Assembly (NCBI RefSeq): GCF_042429765.1
Contig: NZ_JBHLZU010000020.1
Span: 360,537 to 424,536, forward strand
Reading direction: 5' to 3'
From: Allokutzneria oryzae
GTDB taxonomy: Bacteria; Actinomycetota; Actinomycetes; Mycobacteriales; Pseudonocardiaceae
DNA length: 64,000 nt
Numbering within the stretch: position 1 is the stretch's first letter; each line of letters starts with the position of its first letter. Of the stretch, positions 1-8,193 are shown one piece after another. The position numbers and the translations under genes were made by a program. The notes beneath the pieces were generated by a model. The model made no database searches, was not told the origin of the DNA, and worked only from the letters and a program-made list of their open reading frames with translations.

Positions 1-1206
1 CAGCCCGGCCGCCGCGCGCAGCCGCCTCGGCCGCAGCTCCAGGCCGACCAGCGTGGCGAAGGTCTGCTCCGCCGGGCCGCCACTGGCCCGCCTGCGGCGC
101 AGGGTCTCCCGCAGCGCCTCCGCGCCGGGCAGCCGGTCACCGACCGCGTCCGCGACCACGACGTCCACCCAGCCCTCGACCAGCGCCAGCAGGGTCTCCA
201 GCCGGGCCAGCGCGGCCTGCTGCTCCGGGGTGTTCTGCGGCTGGAGCACGCCGGACTGCATGACCTCCTCCAGCGCCTGCGGGTTGCTGGGGTCGATCTG
301 GCCGGCGAGCCCCTCCAGGGCGGAGGTGTCGACCTTGATGCCCTTGGCGTACTCCTCGACCGTGCTCATCAGCCGCTGCCGCAGCCACGGCACGTGCGCG
401 AAGAGCCGGTGGTGCGCGGCCTCCCGCACGGCGAGGAACACCAGCACCTCGCTGGCGGGCCTGCCGAGGCCCTCGGTGAACTTCTCGATGTTGGCGGGCA
501 GCAGCGCGGCCGCGCCCTCCGGCCCGAGCGGCAGGCCGACCTCGGTGGAGGTCAGCACCTCGGAGCCCAGCTGCGCCAGGCTGCCGCCCAGCTGCGAGCC
601 GAACGCGAGGCCGCCCATCTGCCCGACCATGGACAGCAGCGGACCCGCGGCCTGCTTGGCCTCCTCGGGCATCGCCTCCACCCAGGCGCCGGACATCTGC
701 CGCGCCACCGGGTCGCACAGCCGCTGCCAGCTGGGCAGGGTGCTCTCCACCCAGTCACCCGCCGACCACGCCTTCGCCGTGCGCGCACCCGCGGGCAGCG
801 CGGTCGCGGGGTCCAGCCACAGCTCGGCGAGGCGGACGGCGTCACCGACCGCGCTCTCCTGCTGGGAGGTCGGCCTGGTGGTGCCGCCGTTGCCGCCGAG
901 CTGCTGCATGGCCAGCTGCTTGGCCAGGTCGTAGTTGACCGGCCCGCTCGATGAGCCCGCCTGGCTGAGCACCTGGCCCAGCTGGCTGAGCATCTGGCCG
1001 AGCTGGCTGATGTCGAAGCCCCCGGCGCCCGCGGCGCCGAACGGGTTCTGGCCGCCGGGCGGCACGAACCCCGGCGGCATGCCGGGCATGCCCTGCCCGA
1101 ACCCGAACCCCTGGCCGTGGTCCTGGGGGCCTTGCTTGTTCTCTCCCTTGCGCTCCGGGTCCTTGTCGGGATCGGAGCCGCTGAACCCGAAGGGCAGATC
1201 GCTCAT
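1..1206 (-). CDS. DUF2342 / zinc-dependent metalloprotease-like protein (partial, C-terminus off the window)
   Basis: About 400 residues are visible before the left edge of the window, so the C-terminus is missing. The start is the ATG at 1206 (MSDLPFGFSG). The first 90 or so residues are Gly/Pro/Asn/Gln-rich low complexity with QLGQ(M/V)L repeats. They lead into a helical core carrying the block EAAHHRLFAHVPWLR near residues 258-273, which is the hallmark I recognise from the actinobacterial DUF2342 family (annotated as zinc-dependent metalloprotease or putative hydrolase). The activity of the family is not well established, so the product name is by family only. It is divergent from the S16-type protease gene, with 72 bp between the starts. 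Family assignment is fairly sure and enzymatic role is not. Confidence 0.8.
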   Translation of the reverse strand, partial: MSDLPFGFSGSDPDKDPERKGENKQGPQDHGQGFGFGQGMPGMPPGFVPPGGQNPFGAAGAGGFDISQLGQMLSQLGQVLSQAGSSSGPVNYDLAKQLAMQQLGGNGGTTRPTSQQESAVGDAVRLAELWLDPATALPAGARTAKAWSAGDWVESTLPSWQRLCDPVARQMSGAWVEAMPEEAKQAAGPLLSMVGQMGGLAFGSQLGGSLAQLGSEVLTSTEVGLPLGPEGAAALLPANIEKFTEGLGRPASEVLVFLAVREAAHHRLFAHVPWLRQRLMSTVEEYAKGIKVDTSALEGLAGQIDPSNPQALEEVMQSGVLQPQNTPEQQAALARLETLLALVEGWVDVVVADAVGDRLPGAEALRETLRRRRASGGPAEQTFATLVGLELRPRRLRAAAGL

Positions 1207-1264
1207 GTCATCCACGGTACGCGGCGCGCGGGTCCCGCACCCGGTCGCGGGGTGCGTGGACCCG

Positions 1265-1270
1265 TACGCT
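1265..1270 (+). promoter_or_regulatory. -10 box of a probable leaderless promoter
   Basis: TACGCT lies 8 nt before the GTG at 1279, so transcription would start at or next to the start codon. There is no Shine-Dalgarno sequence between them. Confidence 0.45.
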
Positions 1271-1278
1271 GTCGGCTT

Positions 1279-2319
1279 GTGACCCGCCGCACCTGGACCC
1301 TGTCACTGAGCGTTCTGCTCGTGCTCGTGCTCGGCTTGGTCGGAGGCTTCGTCCGGGTGCCGTACGTGGCGCTCGGCCCCGGCCCGACCTACGACACCCT
1401 CGGCAAGATCGGTGACACACCGGTCGTGCAGTTCGAGGGGCGCGACACCGCGGACTTCGGTGGACACCTGACGATGACCACCGTCGGCGTGACCGACGGC
1501 GTGACCCTCTTCGGCGCGCTCGGGCTGTGGGCGGGTGGCAGGTTCGCGCTGGTCCCGCGCGAGGAGATCTTCCCGCCGGAGAAGACCAAGCAGGAGGTCG
1601 ACGCCGAGAACACCAAGGCGTTCGAGGACTCCCAGAACAGCGCCGAGGTGGCCGCGCTGCGGTACCTGAAGTACCCCAACAAGGTGCTCGTCGGCTCCGT
1701 CGTCACCAACGGTCCCGCGGACAAGGTGGTGCAGCCCGGCGACAAGCTGGTCGAGGTCAACGGGCAGCCCGCGACGACGTCGGACCAGGTGCGCGCCGCG
1801 CTGCAGGACACCAGGCCCGGCGAGCAGGTCACTGTTCGCTTTCAGCGCAACGAACAGTCCGGGCCGACCTCCGCGCAGGTGACCCTCGGGGAGCGCCCGG
1901 AGAAGGGGCCGGACCGCCCGACCTACGGCTTCCTCGGCATCACGCCGATCGACCGGCCCTCGGCGGACTTCCACATCAAGATCAGCCTCAAGGAGGTCGG
2001 CGGGCCGTCGGCCGGGCTGATGTTCGCACTGGCCATTGTGGACAAACTGACCCCCGGCAAGCTCAACGGCGGCATCTCGGTCGCGGGCACCGGCGAAATC
2101 AGCCAGGAGGGCAAGGTCGGCGCGATCGGCGGCATCCCGTTCAAGATGCGGGCCGCCAAGGACCAGGGGGCCGAGGTGTTCCTCGTGCCAGCCGACAACT
2201 GCGTCGAAGCGCGGCAGCGCGCGCCGGAGGGACTGCGGCTGGTCCGCGTGGAGACGCTCGCGGGGGCGGTGGAGTCACTGCAGGCGCTCCAGGAGGGCAA
2301 GCCCACGCCCGGTTGCTGA
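1279..2319 (+). CDS. Secreted/membrane-anchored PDZ and Lon-like (S16) serine protease, YlbL family
   Basis: The protein has 346 residues. An N-terminal hydrophobic anchor (residues about 6-25) puts the rest outside the membrane. A PDZ domain follows in the middle (around VVTNGPADKVVQPGDKLVEV), then a Lon-type proteolytic domain. The dyad is visible: Ser244 in GGPSAGLMFAL and Lys289 in IGGIPFKMRAA. The spacing of 45 residues is close to that of Lon. Lon's AAA domain is absent, as usual for this family. In Bacillus YlbL acts in membrane protein quality control, and the role here is inferred. I chose GTG 1279 because a TANNNT box precedes it and because the in-frame extension upstream overlaps the divergent gene. 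Confidence 0.87.
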   Translation: MTRRTWTLSLSVLLVLVLGLVGGFVRVPYVALGPGPTYDTLGKIGDTPVVQFEGRDTADFGGHLTMTTVGVTDGVTLFGALGLWAGGRFALVPREEIFPPEKTKQEVDAENTKAFEDSQNSAEVAALRYLKYPNKVLVGSVVTNGPADKVVQPGDKLVEVNGQPATTSDQVRAALQDTRPGEQVTVRFQRNEQSGPTSAQVTLGERPEKGPDRPTYGFLGITPIDRPSADFHIKISLKEVGGPSAGLMFALAIVDKLTPGKLNGGISVAGTGEISQEGKVGAIGGIPFKMRAAKDQGAEVFLVPADNCVEARQRAPEGLRLVRVETLAGAVESLQALQEGKPTPGC

Positions 2320-2385
2320 GCCAGGCGGCCCGGACGACGCCGAAGCGCCCGCGGGTGGTCCCGCGGGCGCTTCCGTGCTCACCGG

Positions 2386-2946
2386 TTACTCGGGTGCCTT
2401 GTCGTGCTGGAAGGTCGAGCGCAGCGCGTCGACCAGGTTGGGCGCGAGGTCCGGGTGCTCGATCAGCTCGTCGGCCTCCTCCGCCCCGCCGCTCTTGAGC
2501 CGCAGCAGGCAGACGCCGTTCTCGCCGTCGCGCAGCACGCCCGCGACCAGCCGGGCCTCCCGGCGCAGCGGGTGCTCGGCGATGAACTTCTCGGCCGCCG
2601 CCGGGTCGGCCTCCTCGTCCGGCAGGTCGGCCTCCGCCTCGGGCGGCAGCATCAGGATCTCCTGCGTCAGCACGCACCCGGCGACCGCGTCCGGCCAGAC
2701 GATCCTGGCCAGCGTGGTGCCGAGGTCGTCCTCGGGCAGCGAGTCCTGCGCGATCGGGGTCAGCGTCGCCTCGGGGTCGATGCGCTCGGCGAGTCCGGGC
2801 TCCCGCTCGATCAGGTCGGCCGTCGGCACCAGCGCGAACAGCTGCGGCGGCTGGTCCCATCCGGCCGAGGCGACGAAGTCCTCGACCTCGCGCACCGCGG
2901 CGGGCAGCGCCGTGGAGAAGCTTCCGGATTCGGTAGGAGATCCCAT
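2386..2946 (-). CDS. PPA1309 family protein
   Basis: This is an acidic soluble protein of 186 residues, of the size and sequence type of the actinobacterial PPA1309 family. Recognisable stretches are LFALVPTADLI near the N-terminus, RIVWPDAVAGCVLTQEILML in the middle and EHPDLAPNLVDALRSTF at the end. No catalytic motif, signal peptide or membrane segment is visible. The family has no established function but is widely conserved next to YlbL-type proteases and UPF0182 genes in actinobacteria. That arrangement holds here: it is convergent with the S16 protease gene on its left and divergent from UPF0182 on its right. Confidence 0.85.
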   Translation of the reverse strand: MGSPTESGSFSTALPAAVREVEDFVASAGWDQPPQLFALVPTADLIEREPGLAERIDPEATLTPIAQDSLPEDDLGTTLARIVWPDAVAGCVLTQEILMLPPEAEADLPDEEADPAAAEKFIAEHPLRREARLVAGVLRDGENGVCLLRLKSGGAEEADELIEHPDLAPNLVDALRSTFQHDKAPE

Positions 2947-3101
2947 ACGGGCATGTTTTCATCCCCCCACGTGAAGGCCGCCACGGGAACCCGGAAGGGG
3001 CCTCGTAGAGTTGGACATATCGGGACGCGTGTCCGCGTCGTCGAACCTTCGTGCTCGCGTGCGTCCCGTCGCCCAGGAACCATCCCCTAGGAGCGTGCCA
3101 C

Positions 3102-6032
3102 GTGGCCATGCGGCCCCCGGTCGGAATACCGAAGCTGTCCAAGCGCAGCCGGATCCTGCTCATCATCGGCGCGGTGCTGCTGGCAGTGGTCGTGGCCGCG
3201 TCCCGCCTGCTCGGCACCTATGTGAACTGGCTGTGGTTCGGCGAGGTCGGCTACCGCTCGGTGTTCAACACCGTGTTGTTCACCCAGATCGGCCTGTTCG
3301 TCGTGATGGGCTTGATCGTCGCCGGTGTGCTGATGCTCAACCTGACCATCGCCTACCGGTCCCGCCCGGTCTTCGTGCCGGTCAGCGGGCCGGACGACCC
3401 GGTGTCGAAGTACCGCTCGGTGATCATCCAGCGGCTCCGGCTCGTCGGGTTCGCCGTGCCGGTGGTCGCGTTCATCGCGGCGGGTGTCGCGGCGCAGGCC
3501 GACTGGCAGGTCGTGCAGACCTTCTTCAACGGTGAGAACTTCGGCATCACCGACCCCGAGTTCAACCTCGACATCGGCTTCTACGCCTTCGGCCTGCCGT
3601 TCTACACCTGGCTGATCTCCTGGGGCTTCGTGATCGTCGCCGCGTCCTTCGTCGGCGCCCTGGTCACCCACTACATCTTCGGTGGCATCCGGCTCGCCGG
3701 CCGCGGCGGCCAGCTCTCCGCGCCCGCGCGGATCCAGCTCGCCGTGCTCGCCGGCCTGTTCGTCCTGCTCTACGCGGCCTCGTACTTCTTCGACCGGTAC
3801 GAGCTGCTGTTCTCCGGCAGGAACCCGAACTTCTACGGCGCGACCTACACCGACCTGCACGCGGTGCTGCCCGCCAAGCTCATCCTCACCATCATCGCGA
3901 TCTTCTGCGCGGTGGCCTTCTTCGCCGCGGCCTTCCTGCGGGACCTGAAGATCCCGGCCATCGCCACCGTGCTGCTGGTGCTCTCCAGCCTGCTCGTCGG
4001 CGCGGCCTGGCCCGCGCTGCTGGAGCAGTTCTCGGTGCGCCCCAACGCGATCCAGAAGGAAGCGCAGTCCATCGAGCGCGCCATCGGGGCGACGCGGGAC
4101 GCCTACGGACTGACCCAGGACAAGGTGACCTTCACCGAGTACCCGGGTCGTTCCGAGTCGACCCCGCAGGAGATCCGCAGCAACGCCAACAACCAGGGCA
4201 CGATCTCCAACGTGCGGCTGCTCGACCCGAACGTGCTCGCGCGCACCTTCACCCAGCAGCAGCAGCGGAAGAACTTCTACGGCTTCGGCGACAAGCTGGA
4301 CGTGGACCGCTACCGGGTCAACGGGCAGCTGCGTGACTACATCGTGGCGGTCCGCGAGATCGACCCGAAGAACCTCACCGAGAACCAGCAGAACTGGATC
4401 AACCGGCACCTGGTGTACACGCACGGCAACGGTTTCGTCGCCGCGCCCGCCAACACCGTGAACTCGGCGTTGCAGGACACCAGCGGCCAGGGCGGCTACC
4501 CCGTCTACACGGTGAGCGACACCAGCGGTCAGGGCGACATCAAGGTCGACCAGCCGCGGATCTACTACGGCGAGCTGGCCACCGACTACGCCATCGTCGG
4601 CGGCAAGGACGGCGGCAAGGACCGGGAGTACGACACCGACACCGCCTCCTACGGCTACACCGGCAAGGGCGGTGTCTCCCTCGGGAACCTGTTCAACCGC
4701 TTGGTGTTCTCGGCCGCGTACGGCGAGCGCAACATCCTGTTCTCCAGCTCCATCGGCGACGAGTCGAAGATCCTCTACAACCGGGACCCCCGGTCCAGGG
4801 TGAAGATGACCGCGCCGTGGCTGACCACCGACGGCGACCCGTACCCCGCCGTGATCGACGGCCGGATCAAGTGGATCGTCGACGGCTACACCACGCTGGA
4901 GAACTACCCCTACGCGCAGAAGACCCAGCTGAGCCAGGCGACGCAGACCTCGCAGGGGGTCCGCCAACCCGCGCAGACCTTCAGCTACATCCGCAACTCC
5001 GTCAAGGCCACTGTGGACGCCTACGACGGCACCGTGAACCTGTACGCGATCGACGAGAAGGACCCGGTGCTCAAGACCTGGATGAAGGTCTTCCCCGGCA
5101 CCGTGAAGCCCAACTCCGAGGTCTCGATGTCGCTGCGCGAGCACTTCCGCTACCCGGAGGACCTGTTCAAGGTCCAGCGCGAGCTGCTGGCCCGCTACCA
5201 CGTCAACAAGCCGGACGTCTTCTACTCCCAGAACGAGTTCTGGGACGTGCCGGACGACCCGACCGACGAGCAGCAGCCCACCACCCAGCAGCCGCCGCAG
5301 TCGCAGCAGCCGGGTGCTGCGGCCTCGCAGACCTCGGGCGGCAAGCTCCCGCCGTACTACGTGATCGCGCAGGCGCCGGGCCAGGACAAGCCGACGTTCC
5401 AGATCACCAGCGCGTTGACGGGTCTGCGACGGGAGTTCCTCTCCGCGTGGGTGTCGGCGTCCTCGGACCCGGGGGACTACGGGAAGATCACCGTTCTCCA
5501 GCTGCCGACCACGACCCAGACCATGGGTCCCGGCCAGATGCAGAACCAGTTCTTCTCGGCGTCGAAGGTCACCGAGGCGCGGACGCTGTTCCAGAACCCG
5601 CAGGCGAACGCGGTCAACGGCAACCTGTTGACGCTGCCCGTCGCGGGCGGGCTGCTCTACGTCGAGCCGATCTACATCCAGCGCAAGGACACCAACGCCT
5701 TCCCGCAGCTGGCGAGGGTGCTCGTCGGCTTCGGCGGCAAGGTCGGCTTCTCCGAGACGCTGGCGGGCGCGCTGGAGGAGGTCTTCGGCCGCGGAGCCGG
5801 TGAGGGCACCACGCAGCCCAACCCGGGTGCCACGCCGCCGCCCGGAGAGAACCCCGGCGGCACCGCGCCGCCGGGCAACCAGCAGATCACCCCGGAACAG
5901 GCCAAGGCGATCCAGGACATCGGCGCCGCGATCGACCGGCTGCGCAAGGCGACCCAGAACGGTGACTTCGCCGCGATCGGCCAGGCGCAGAAGGACCTGG
6001 AGGACGCGACCAAGCGGTTCAACCAGAAGTAG
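3102..6032 (+). CDS. UPF0182 family integral membrane protein
   Basis: A protein of 976 residues. Seven or so hydrophobic segments fill the first 300 residues (starting KRSRILLIIGAVLLAVVVAA). A large extracytoplasmic region of about 650 residues follows, with family stretches such as RVKMTAPWLTTDGDPYPAV. A Gln/Pro-rich linker lies near residues 725-745, and the C-terminal tail is Gly/Pro-rich and then coiled-coil-like. The family is conserved in actinobacteria and of unknown function. GTG 3102 was chosen because an AGGAG box ends about 9 nt upstream; an ATG at 3108 is the alternative. The 997-residue open frame antisense to it is a GC-frame shadow. Confidence 0.92.
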   Translation: MAMRPPVGIPKLSKRSRILLIIGAVLLAVVVAASRLLGTYVNWLWFGEVGYRSVFNTVLFTQIGLFVVMGLIVAGVLMLNLTIAYRSRPVFVPVSGPDDPVSKYRSVIIQRLRLVGFAVPVVAFIAAGVAAQADWQVVQTFFNGENFGITDPEFNLDIGFYAFGLPFYTWLISWGFVIVAASFVGALVTHYIFGGIRLAGRGGQLSAPARIQLAVLAGLFVLLYAASYFFDRYELLFSGRNPNFYGATYTDLHAVLPAKLILTIIAIFCAVAFFAAAFLRDLKIPAIATVLLVLSSLLVGAAWPALLEQFSVRPNAIQKEAQSIERAIGATRDAYGLTQDKVTFTEYPGRSESTPQEIRSNANNQGTISNVRLLDPNVLARTFTQQQQRKNFYGFGDKLDVDRYRVNGQLRDYIVAVREIDPKNLTENQQNWINRHLVYTHGNGFVAAPANTVNSALQDTSGQGGYPVYTVSDTSGQGDIKVDQPRIYYGELATDYAIVGGKDGGKDREYDTDTASYGYTGKGGVSLGNLFNRLVFSAAYGERNILFSSSIGDESKILYNRDPRSRVKMTAPWLTTDGDPYPAVIDGRIKWIVDGYTTLENYPYAQKTQLSQATQTSQGVRQPAQTFSYIRNSVKATVDAYDGTVNLYAIDEKDPVLKTWMKVFPGTVKPNSEVSMSLREHFRYPEDLFKVQRELLARYHVNKPDVFYSQNEFWDVPDDPTDEQQPTTQQPPQSQQPGAAASQTSGGKLPPYYVIAQAPGQDKPTFQITSALTGLRREFLSAWVSASSDPGDYGKITVLQLPTTTQTMGPGQMQNQFFSASKVTEARTLFQNPQANAVNGNLLTLPVAGGLLYVEPIYIQRKDTNAFPQLARVLVGFGGKVGFSETLAGALEEVFGRGAGEGTTQPNPGATPPPGENPGGTAPPGNQQITPEQAKAIQDIGAAIDRLRKATQNGDFAAIGQAQKDLEDATKRFNQK

Positions 6033-6101
6033 CGGCCCAACGCCGGTGGCGTTAACCGATTTGCTCCTCGGTGACGCCACCGGCTAGGGTTGTCTCAACG
6101 A

Positions 6102-6178
6102 CGCGGGGTGGAGCAGTTCGGTAGCTCGCTGGGCTCATAATCCAGAGGTCGCAGGTTCAAATCCTGTCCCCGCTACCA
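6102..6178 (+). tRNA. tRNA-fMet (CAT), copy 1
   Basis: The 77-nt cloverleaf has anticodon CAT and an encoded CCA. Initiator features are visible: the mismatch C1 x T72, an A11:T24 pair, and three G at 29-31 of the anticodon stem. The third stem pair is G31-T39 (wobble) rather than G-C. A promoter-like TTGCTC-18 nt-TAGGGT ends at 6090, 11 nt upstream. It lies 70 bp after UPF0182. Confidence 0.97.
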
Positions 6179-6185
6179 ATTCGGC

Positions 6186-6218
6186 AATCCCCGTCCGCAG
6201 AGTGCGCGGACGGGGATT
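6186..6218 (+). terminator. Hairpin terminator after tRNA-fMet copy 1
   Basis: A perfect 13-bp stem (AATCCCCGTCCGC with GCGGACGGGGATT) begins 7 nt after the tRNA. Confidence 0.75.
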
Positions 6219-6233
6219 GTTCGCATTTGCGTC

Positions 6234-6252
6234 CCGGGGGTCGAACCCCCGG
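6234..6252. repeat. CGA-loop hairpin, copy 1
   Basis: The stem CCGGGGGT and ACCCCCGG encloses a CGA loop. It sits 16 nt after the terminator. A matching hairpin with different stem bases is found behind the tmRNA gene. Confidence 0.6.
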
Positions 6253-6490
6253 ACCCCCACGGTGCGGGCTTGCTGGGTTCCGGCGTTGGTGCGTTGGGGG
6301 TGTGACCAGCGGAGGTTGGGGCGTTGTGTTGATCTGCGTTGCGCGGCTGGCCAGGGGGGCTCGGGGCGTGAGCTGCGGCGGTGGGGCGTTGGTGCTGTTG
6401 CGTGGGGTTCTGGTCTGACCAGCGTTGATCGCGGTGGGGAGGGGGCGTTTTGGGAGTGCGCTGGGTGAGGGTGTAGGGTTATCTCAACGA

Positions 6491-6567
6491 CGCGGGGTGG
6501 AGCAGTTCGGTAGCTCGCTGGGCTCATAATCCAGAGGTCGCAGGTTCAAATCCTGTCCCCGCTACCA
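6491..6567 (+). tRNA. tRNA-fMet (CAT), copy 2
   Basis: Identical over all 77 nt to copy 1, including the G31-T39 wobble. It has its own promoter-like TTGGGA-18 nt-TAGGGT, with the -10 box about 11 nt before the gene. Confidence 0.97.
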
Positions 6568-6574
6568 ATTCGGC

Positions 6575-6607
6575 AATCCCCGTCCGCAGAGTGCGCGGAC
6601 GGGGATT
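6575..6607 (+). terminator. Hairpin terminator after tRNA-fMet copy 2
   Basis: The same 13-bp stem as behind copy 1, at an offset of 389 bp. Confidence 0.75.
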
Positions 6608-6622
6608 GTTCGCATTTGCGTC

Positions 6623-6641
6623 CCGGGGGTCGAACCCCCGG
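6623..6641. repeat. CGA-loop hairpin, copy 2
   Basis: Identical to the hairpin at 6234-6252. It is followed by the same GC-rich spacer. Confidence 0.6.
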
Positions 6642-6974
6642 ACCCCCACGGTGCGGGCTTGCTGGGTTCCGGCGTTGGTGCGTTCGGGTGTGACCAGCAA
6701 TCGTGGGGTGCCAGGTGCCAGGTGCCAGTGGTGGTCTGCGCTGGCTTGTGACCAGCCCCGGTGCGTCGGGTGGTGACCAGCCTCCGGGGCCCTGGCGGTC
6801 TTGCGTCGGGTTGCGGCCGGCTCTGGTGGGGGGCGGTGCTGATCCGCTTTGGTTGTGGCGGCTCCGGTGGGGCCGGTGTTGTTGCGCGGGGTCCTGGTCT
6901 GACCAGCGTTGATCGCGGTGGGGAGGGGGCGTTTTGGGAGTGCGCTGGGTGAGGGTGTAGGGTTGTCTCAACGA

Positions 6975-7051
6975 CGCGGGGTGGAGCAGTTCGGTAGCTC
7001 GCTGGGCTCATAATCCAGAGGTCGCAGGTTCAAATCCTGTCCCCGCTACCA
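6975..7051 (+). tRNA. tRNA-fMet (CAT), copy 3
   Basis: A third identical 77-nt copy with the same promoter-like sequence upstream. It is followed by a different terminator from copies 1 and 2, so the repeat array ends here. Confidence 0.97.
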
Positions 7052-7056
7052 CATGA

Positions 7057-7095
7057 CGAAAGATCCCCCGGCCGCCAGGGCCGGGGGATCTTTCG
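7057..7095. terminator. Bidirectional terminator between tRNA-fMet copy 3 and the zinc-finger gene
   Basis: A 17-bp perfect stem (CGAAAGATCCCCCGGCC and its complement) with a 5-nt loop. A and T bases flank the GC core on both sides, so it can stop transcription in both directions. Confidence 0.8.
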
Positions 7096-7104
7096 CATGC
7101 CCAG

Positions 7105-7347
7105 CTACTTCAGGTCACGAACCCACGCGTGGGCGCAAGCAGGGGAGCACACCCGGCCGTCACCCGAGATCGCCGTCGAACGCTTCAGTGACTTCCCGCA
7201 GACCATGCACTTGTCCATCGACTCGGGCTTCTTCGTGAGCTGGGCCGGGACGAGTGACTTCGCCCGCTGCTTGACGCCCTCCTTGACCTTGCTCGTGACC
7301 TGCTCTCGCTTTTCGACCAGCTTCGTCCGGAACCAACTACGGTGCAC
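7105..7347 (-). CDS. Small zinc-finger-like protein
   Basis: An 80-residue basic protein. The C-terminal half has a CxxC...CxxxC set (MDKCMVCGK, then VCSPACAHAWVRD), which looks like a treble-clef or zinc-ribbon metal site. The N-terminal half is a basic helix. GTG 7347 was chosen because GGAGG stands 6 nt upstream; the longer frame upstream lacks such a signal. Small proteins of this type are common in actinomycetes and have no assigned role. It ends just before the bidirectional terminator that it shares with the tRNA array. Confidence 0.7.
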   Translation of the reverse strand: MHRSWFRTKLVEKREQVTSKVKEGVKQRAKSLVPAQLTKKPESMDKCMVCGKSLKRSTAISGDGRVCSPACAHAWVRDLK

Positions 7348-7546
7348 GGTCGACCTCCCTGCTTCCTTGGTCGATCGAGGGGCCCGCACGCCACAGTCGG
7401 GCCCCATTGGGGCAGATCTTCGGGGTTCGGGCCGCGGCCTCGATAGCCCGGCGGGGGCAAATCCACCGGGTTGGAGCGGGAAAACCCACGTAACGGTCAG
7501 CGCCGGTTGCGCAGAGTAAACAGCTGCTCGCCTGGCTCGGTCGCGC

Positions 7547-7552
7547 TAGGTT
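7547..7552 (+). promoter_or_regulatory. -10 box of a probable leaderless promoter
   Basis: TAGGTT lies 7 nt before the GTG at 7560. Confidence 0.45.
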
Positions 7553-7559
7553 GCGGAGC

Positions 7560-8123
7560 GTGACTCCCGAGACTGTGGTGGGGCTGCTGGCGGGCCCCGA
7601 GAGACTGCGCGTCATCGCGGCGCTCGCGTTGGGATCGACCTCGCTCACCGAGCTGACCGAGGCGACGGGTCTGGACGCGAAGGCGGTCGGCAAGGCCGTG
7701 CGCAAGCTGGAATCCGGCGGCCTGCTGGAGGAGCGCCGCGGCGGGTACCGGCTGCGCACCGAGGTGCTGACCGAGCTGGCCCGCGCTGCCGCGCCGGAGG
7801 AGCGCGCGGGCGACCACGGCTACGCGGTCTCCGACCCCAAGACGGAGTCGCTGCTGCGGACCTTCGTCAAGGACGGCCACCTCGTCGGCATGCCCGCGCA
7901 GCGCGGTCGCCGCAAGGTGCTGCTGGAGCACATGGTCCAGGCGTTCGAACCCGGTGTGCGCTACCCGGAGAAGGAAGTGAACGTCATCCTGCGCGCGTGG
8001 TGCGAGGGCGGCTCGGCCGACCACGTGTCCGTGCGGCGGTACCTGATTGACGAGGGCCTGCTCACCCGGGGCGACGGCGAGTACTGGCGCTCCGGGGGCT
8101 GGTTGGACGTGCTGCCGAAATAG
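7560..8123 (+). CDS. Winged-helix / DUF2087 domain regulator
   Basis: A 187-residue protein. The N-terminal half reads as an ArsR-like winged helix (LLAGPERLRVIAALALG, then LTEATGLDAKAVGKAVRKLE). The C-terminal half is a DUF2087 domain (GRRKVLLEHMVQAFEPGVRY, PEKEVNVILR). Such proteins are thought to be transcriptional regulators, and the ligand is unknown. GTG 7560 is preceded by TAGGTT at 7547-7552, 7 nt away, which fits a leaderless mRNA. The next operon has its own promoter, so this gene is probably a single unit. Confidence 0.8.
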   Translation: MTPETVVGLLAGPERLRVIAALALGSTSLTELTEATGLDAKAVGKAVRKLESGGLLEERRGGYRLRTEVLTELARAAAPEERAGDHGYAVSDPKTESLLRTFVKDGHLVGMPAQRGRRKVLLEHMVQAFEPGVRYPEKEVNVILRAWCEGGSADHVSVRRYLIDEGLLTRGDGEYWRSGGWLDVLPK

Positions 8124-8131
8124 TGTCCGCC

Positions 8132-8160
8132 TTGACTCTTTCCGGTCGGCCGCCTAGCAG
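8132..8160 (+). promoter_or_regulatory. Sigma-70-like promoter of the ABC exporter operon
   Basis: TTGACT and TAGCAG are separated by exactly 17 nt. The start of transcription would be near 8167, about 25-30 nt before the first gene of the operon. Confidence 0.55.
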
Positions 8161-8193
8161 AACTTCGTGGATGGCGTCGGACGTTTCGGCTAG

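Larger units (their letters stand above)
6102..7051 (+). repeat. Tandem array of tRNA-fMet repeat units
   Basis: Units begin at 6102, 6491 and 6975, so they are 389 and 484 bp long. Each full unit holds the tRNA, the 13-bp terminator hairpin, a second hairpin with a CGA loop, a GC-rich spacer with repeated TGACCAGC octamers, and the promoter of the next copy. Unit 2 has about 95 bp of extra spacer. The conserved ends suggest unequal crossing-over between identical tRNA-bearing units. Confidence 0.85.

Noticed and set aside
2037..2045. Replication origin suggested by a perfect DnaA box TGTGGACAA and many related motifs
   Set aside because: No dnaA, dnaN or gyrase genes and no dense cluster of boxes in AT-rich DNA. 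The motif is spread over the whole window and mostly inside genes.
3087..6080. A 997-codon open frame antisense to UPF0182
   Set aside because: Its product is a Val/Leu/Arg/Asp-rich string with no folding pattern, typical of the opposite strand of GC-rich genes. The sense strand has a clear membrane protein family.
6102..7051. CRISPR-like array of direct repeats
   Set aside because: The repeated units are tRNA-fMet genes with promoters and terminators. Spacing is 389 and 484 bp and there are no cas genes.
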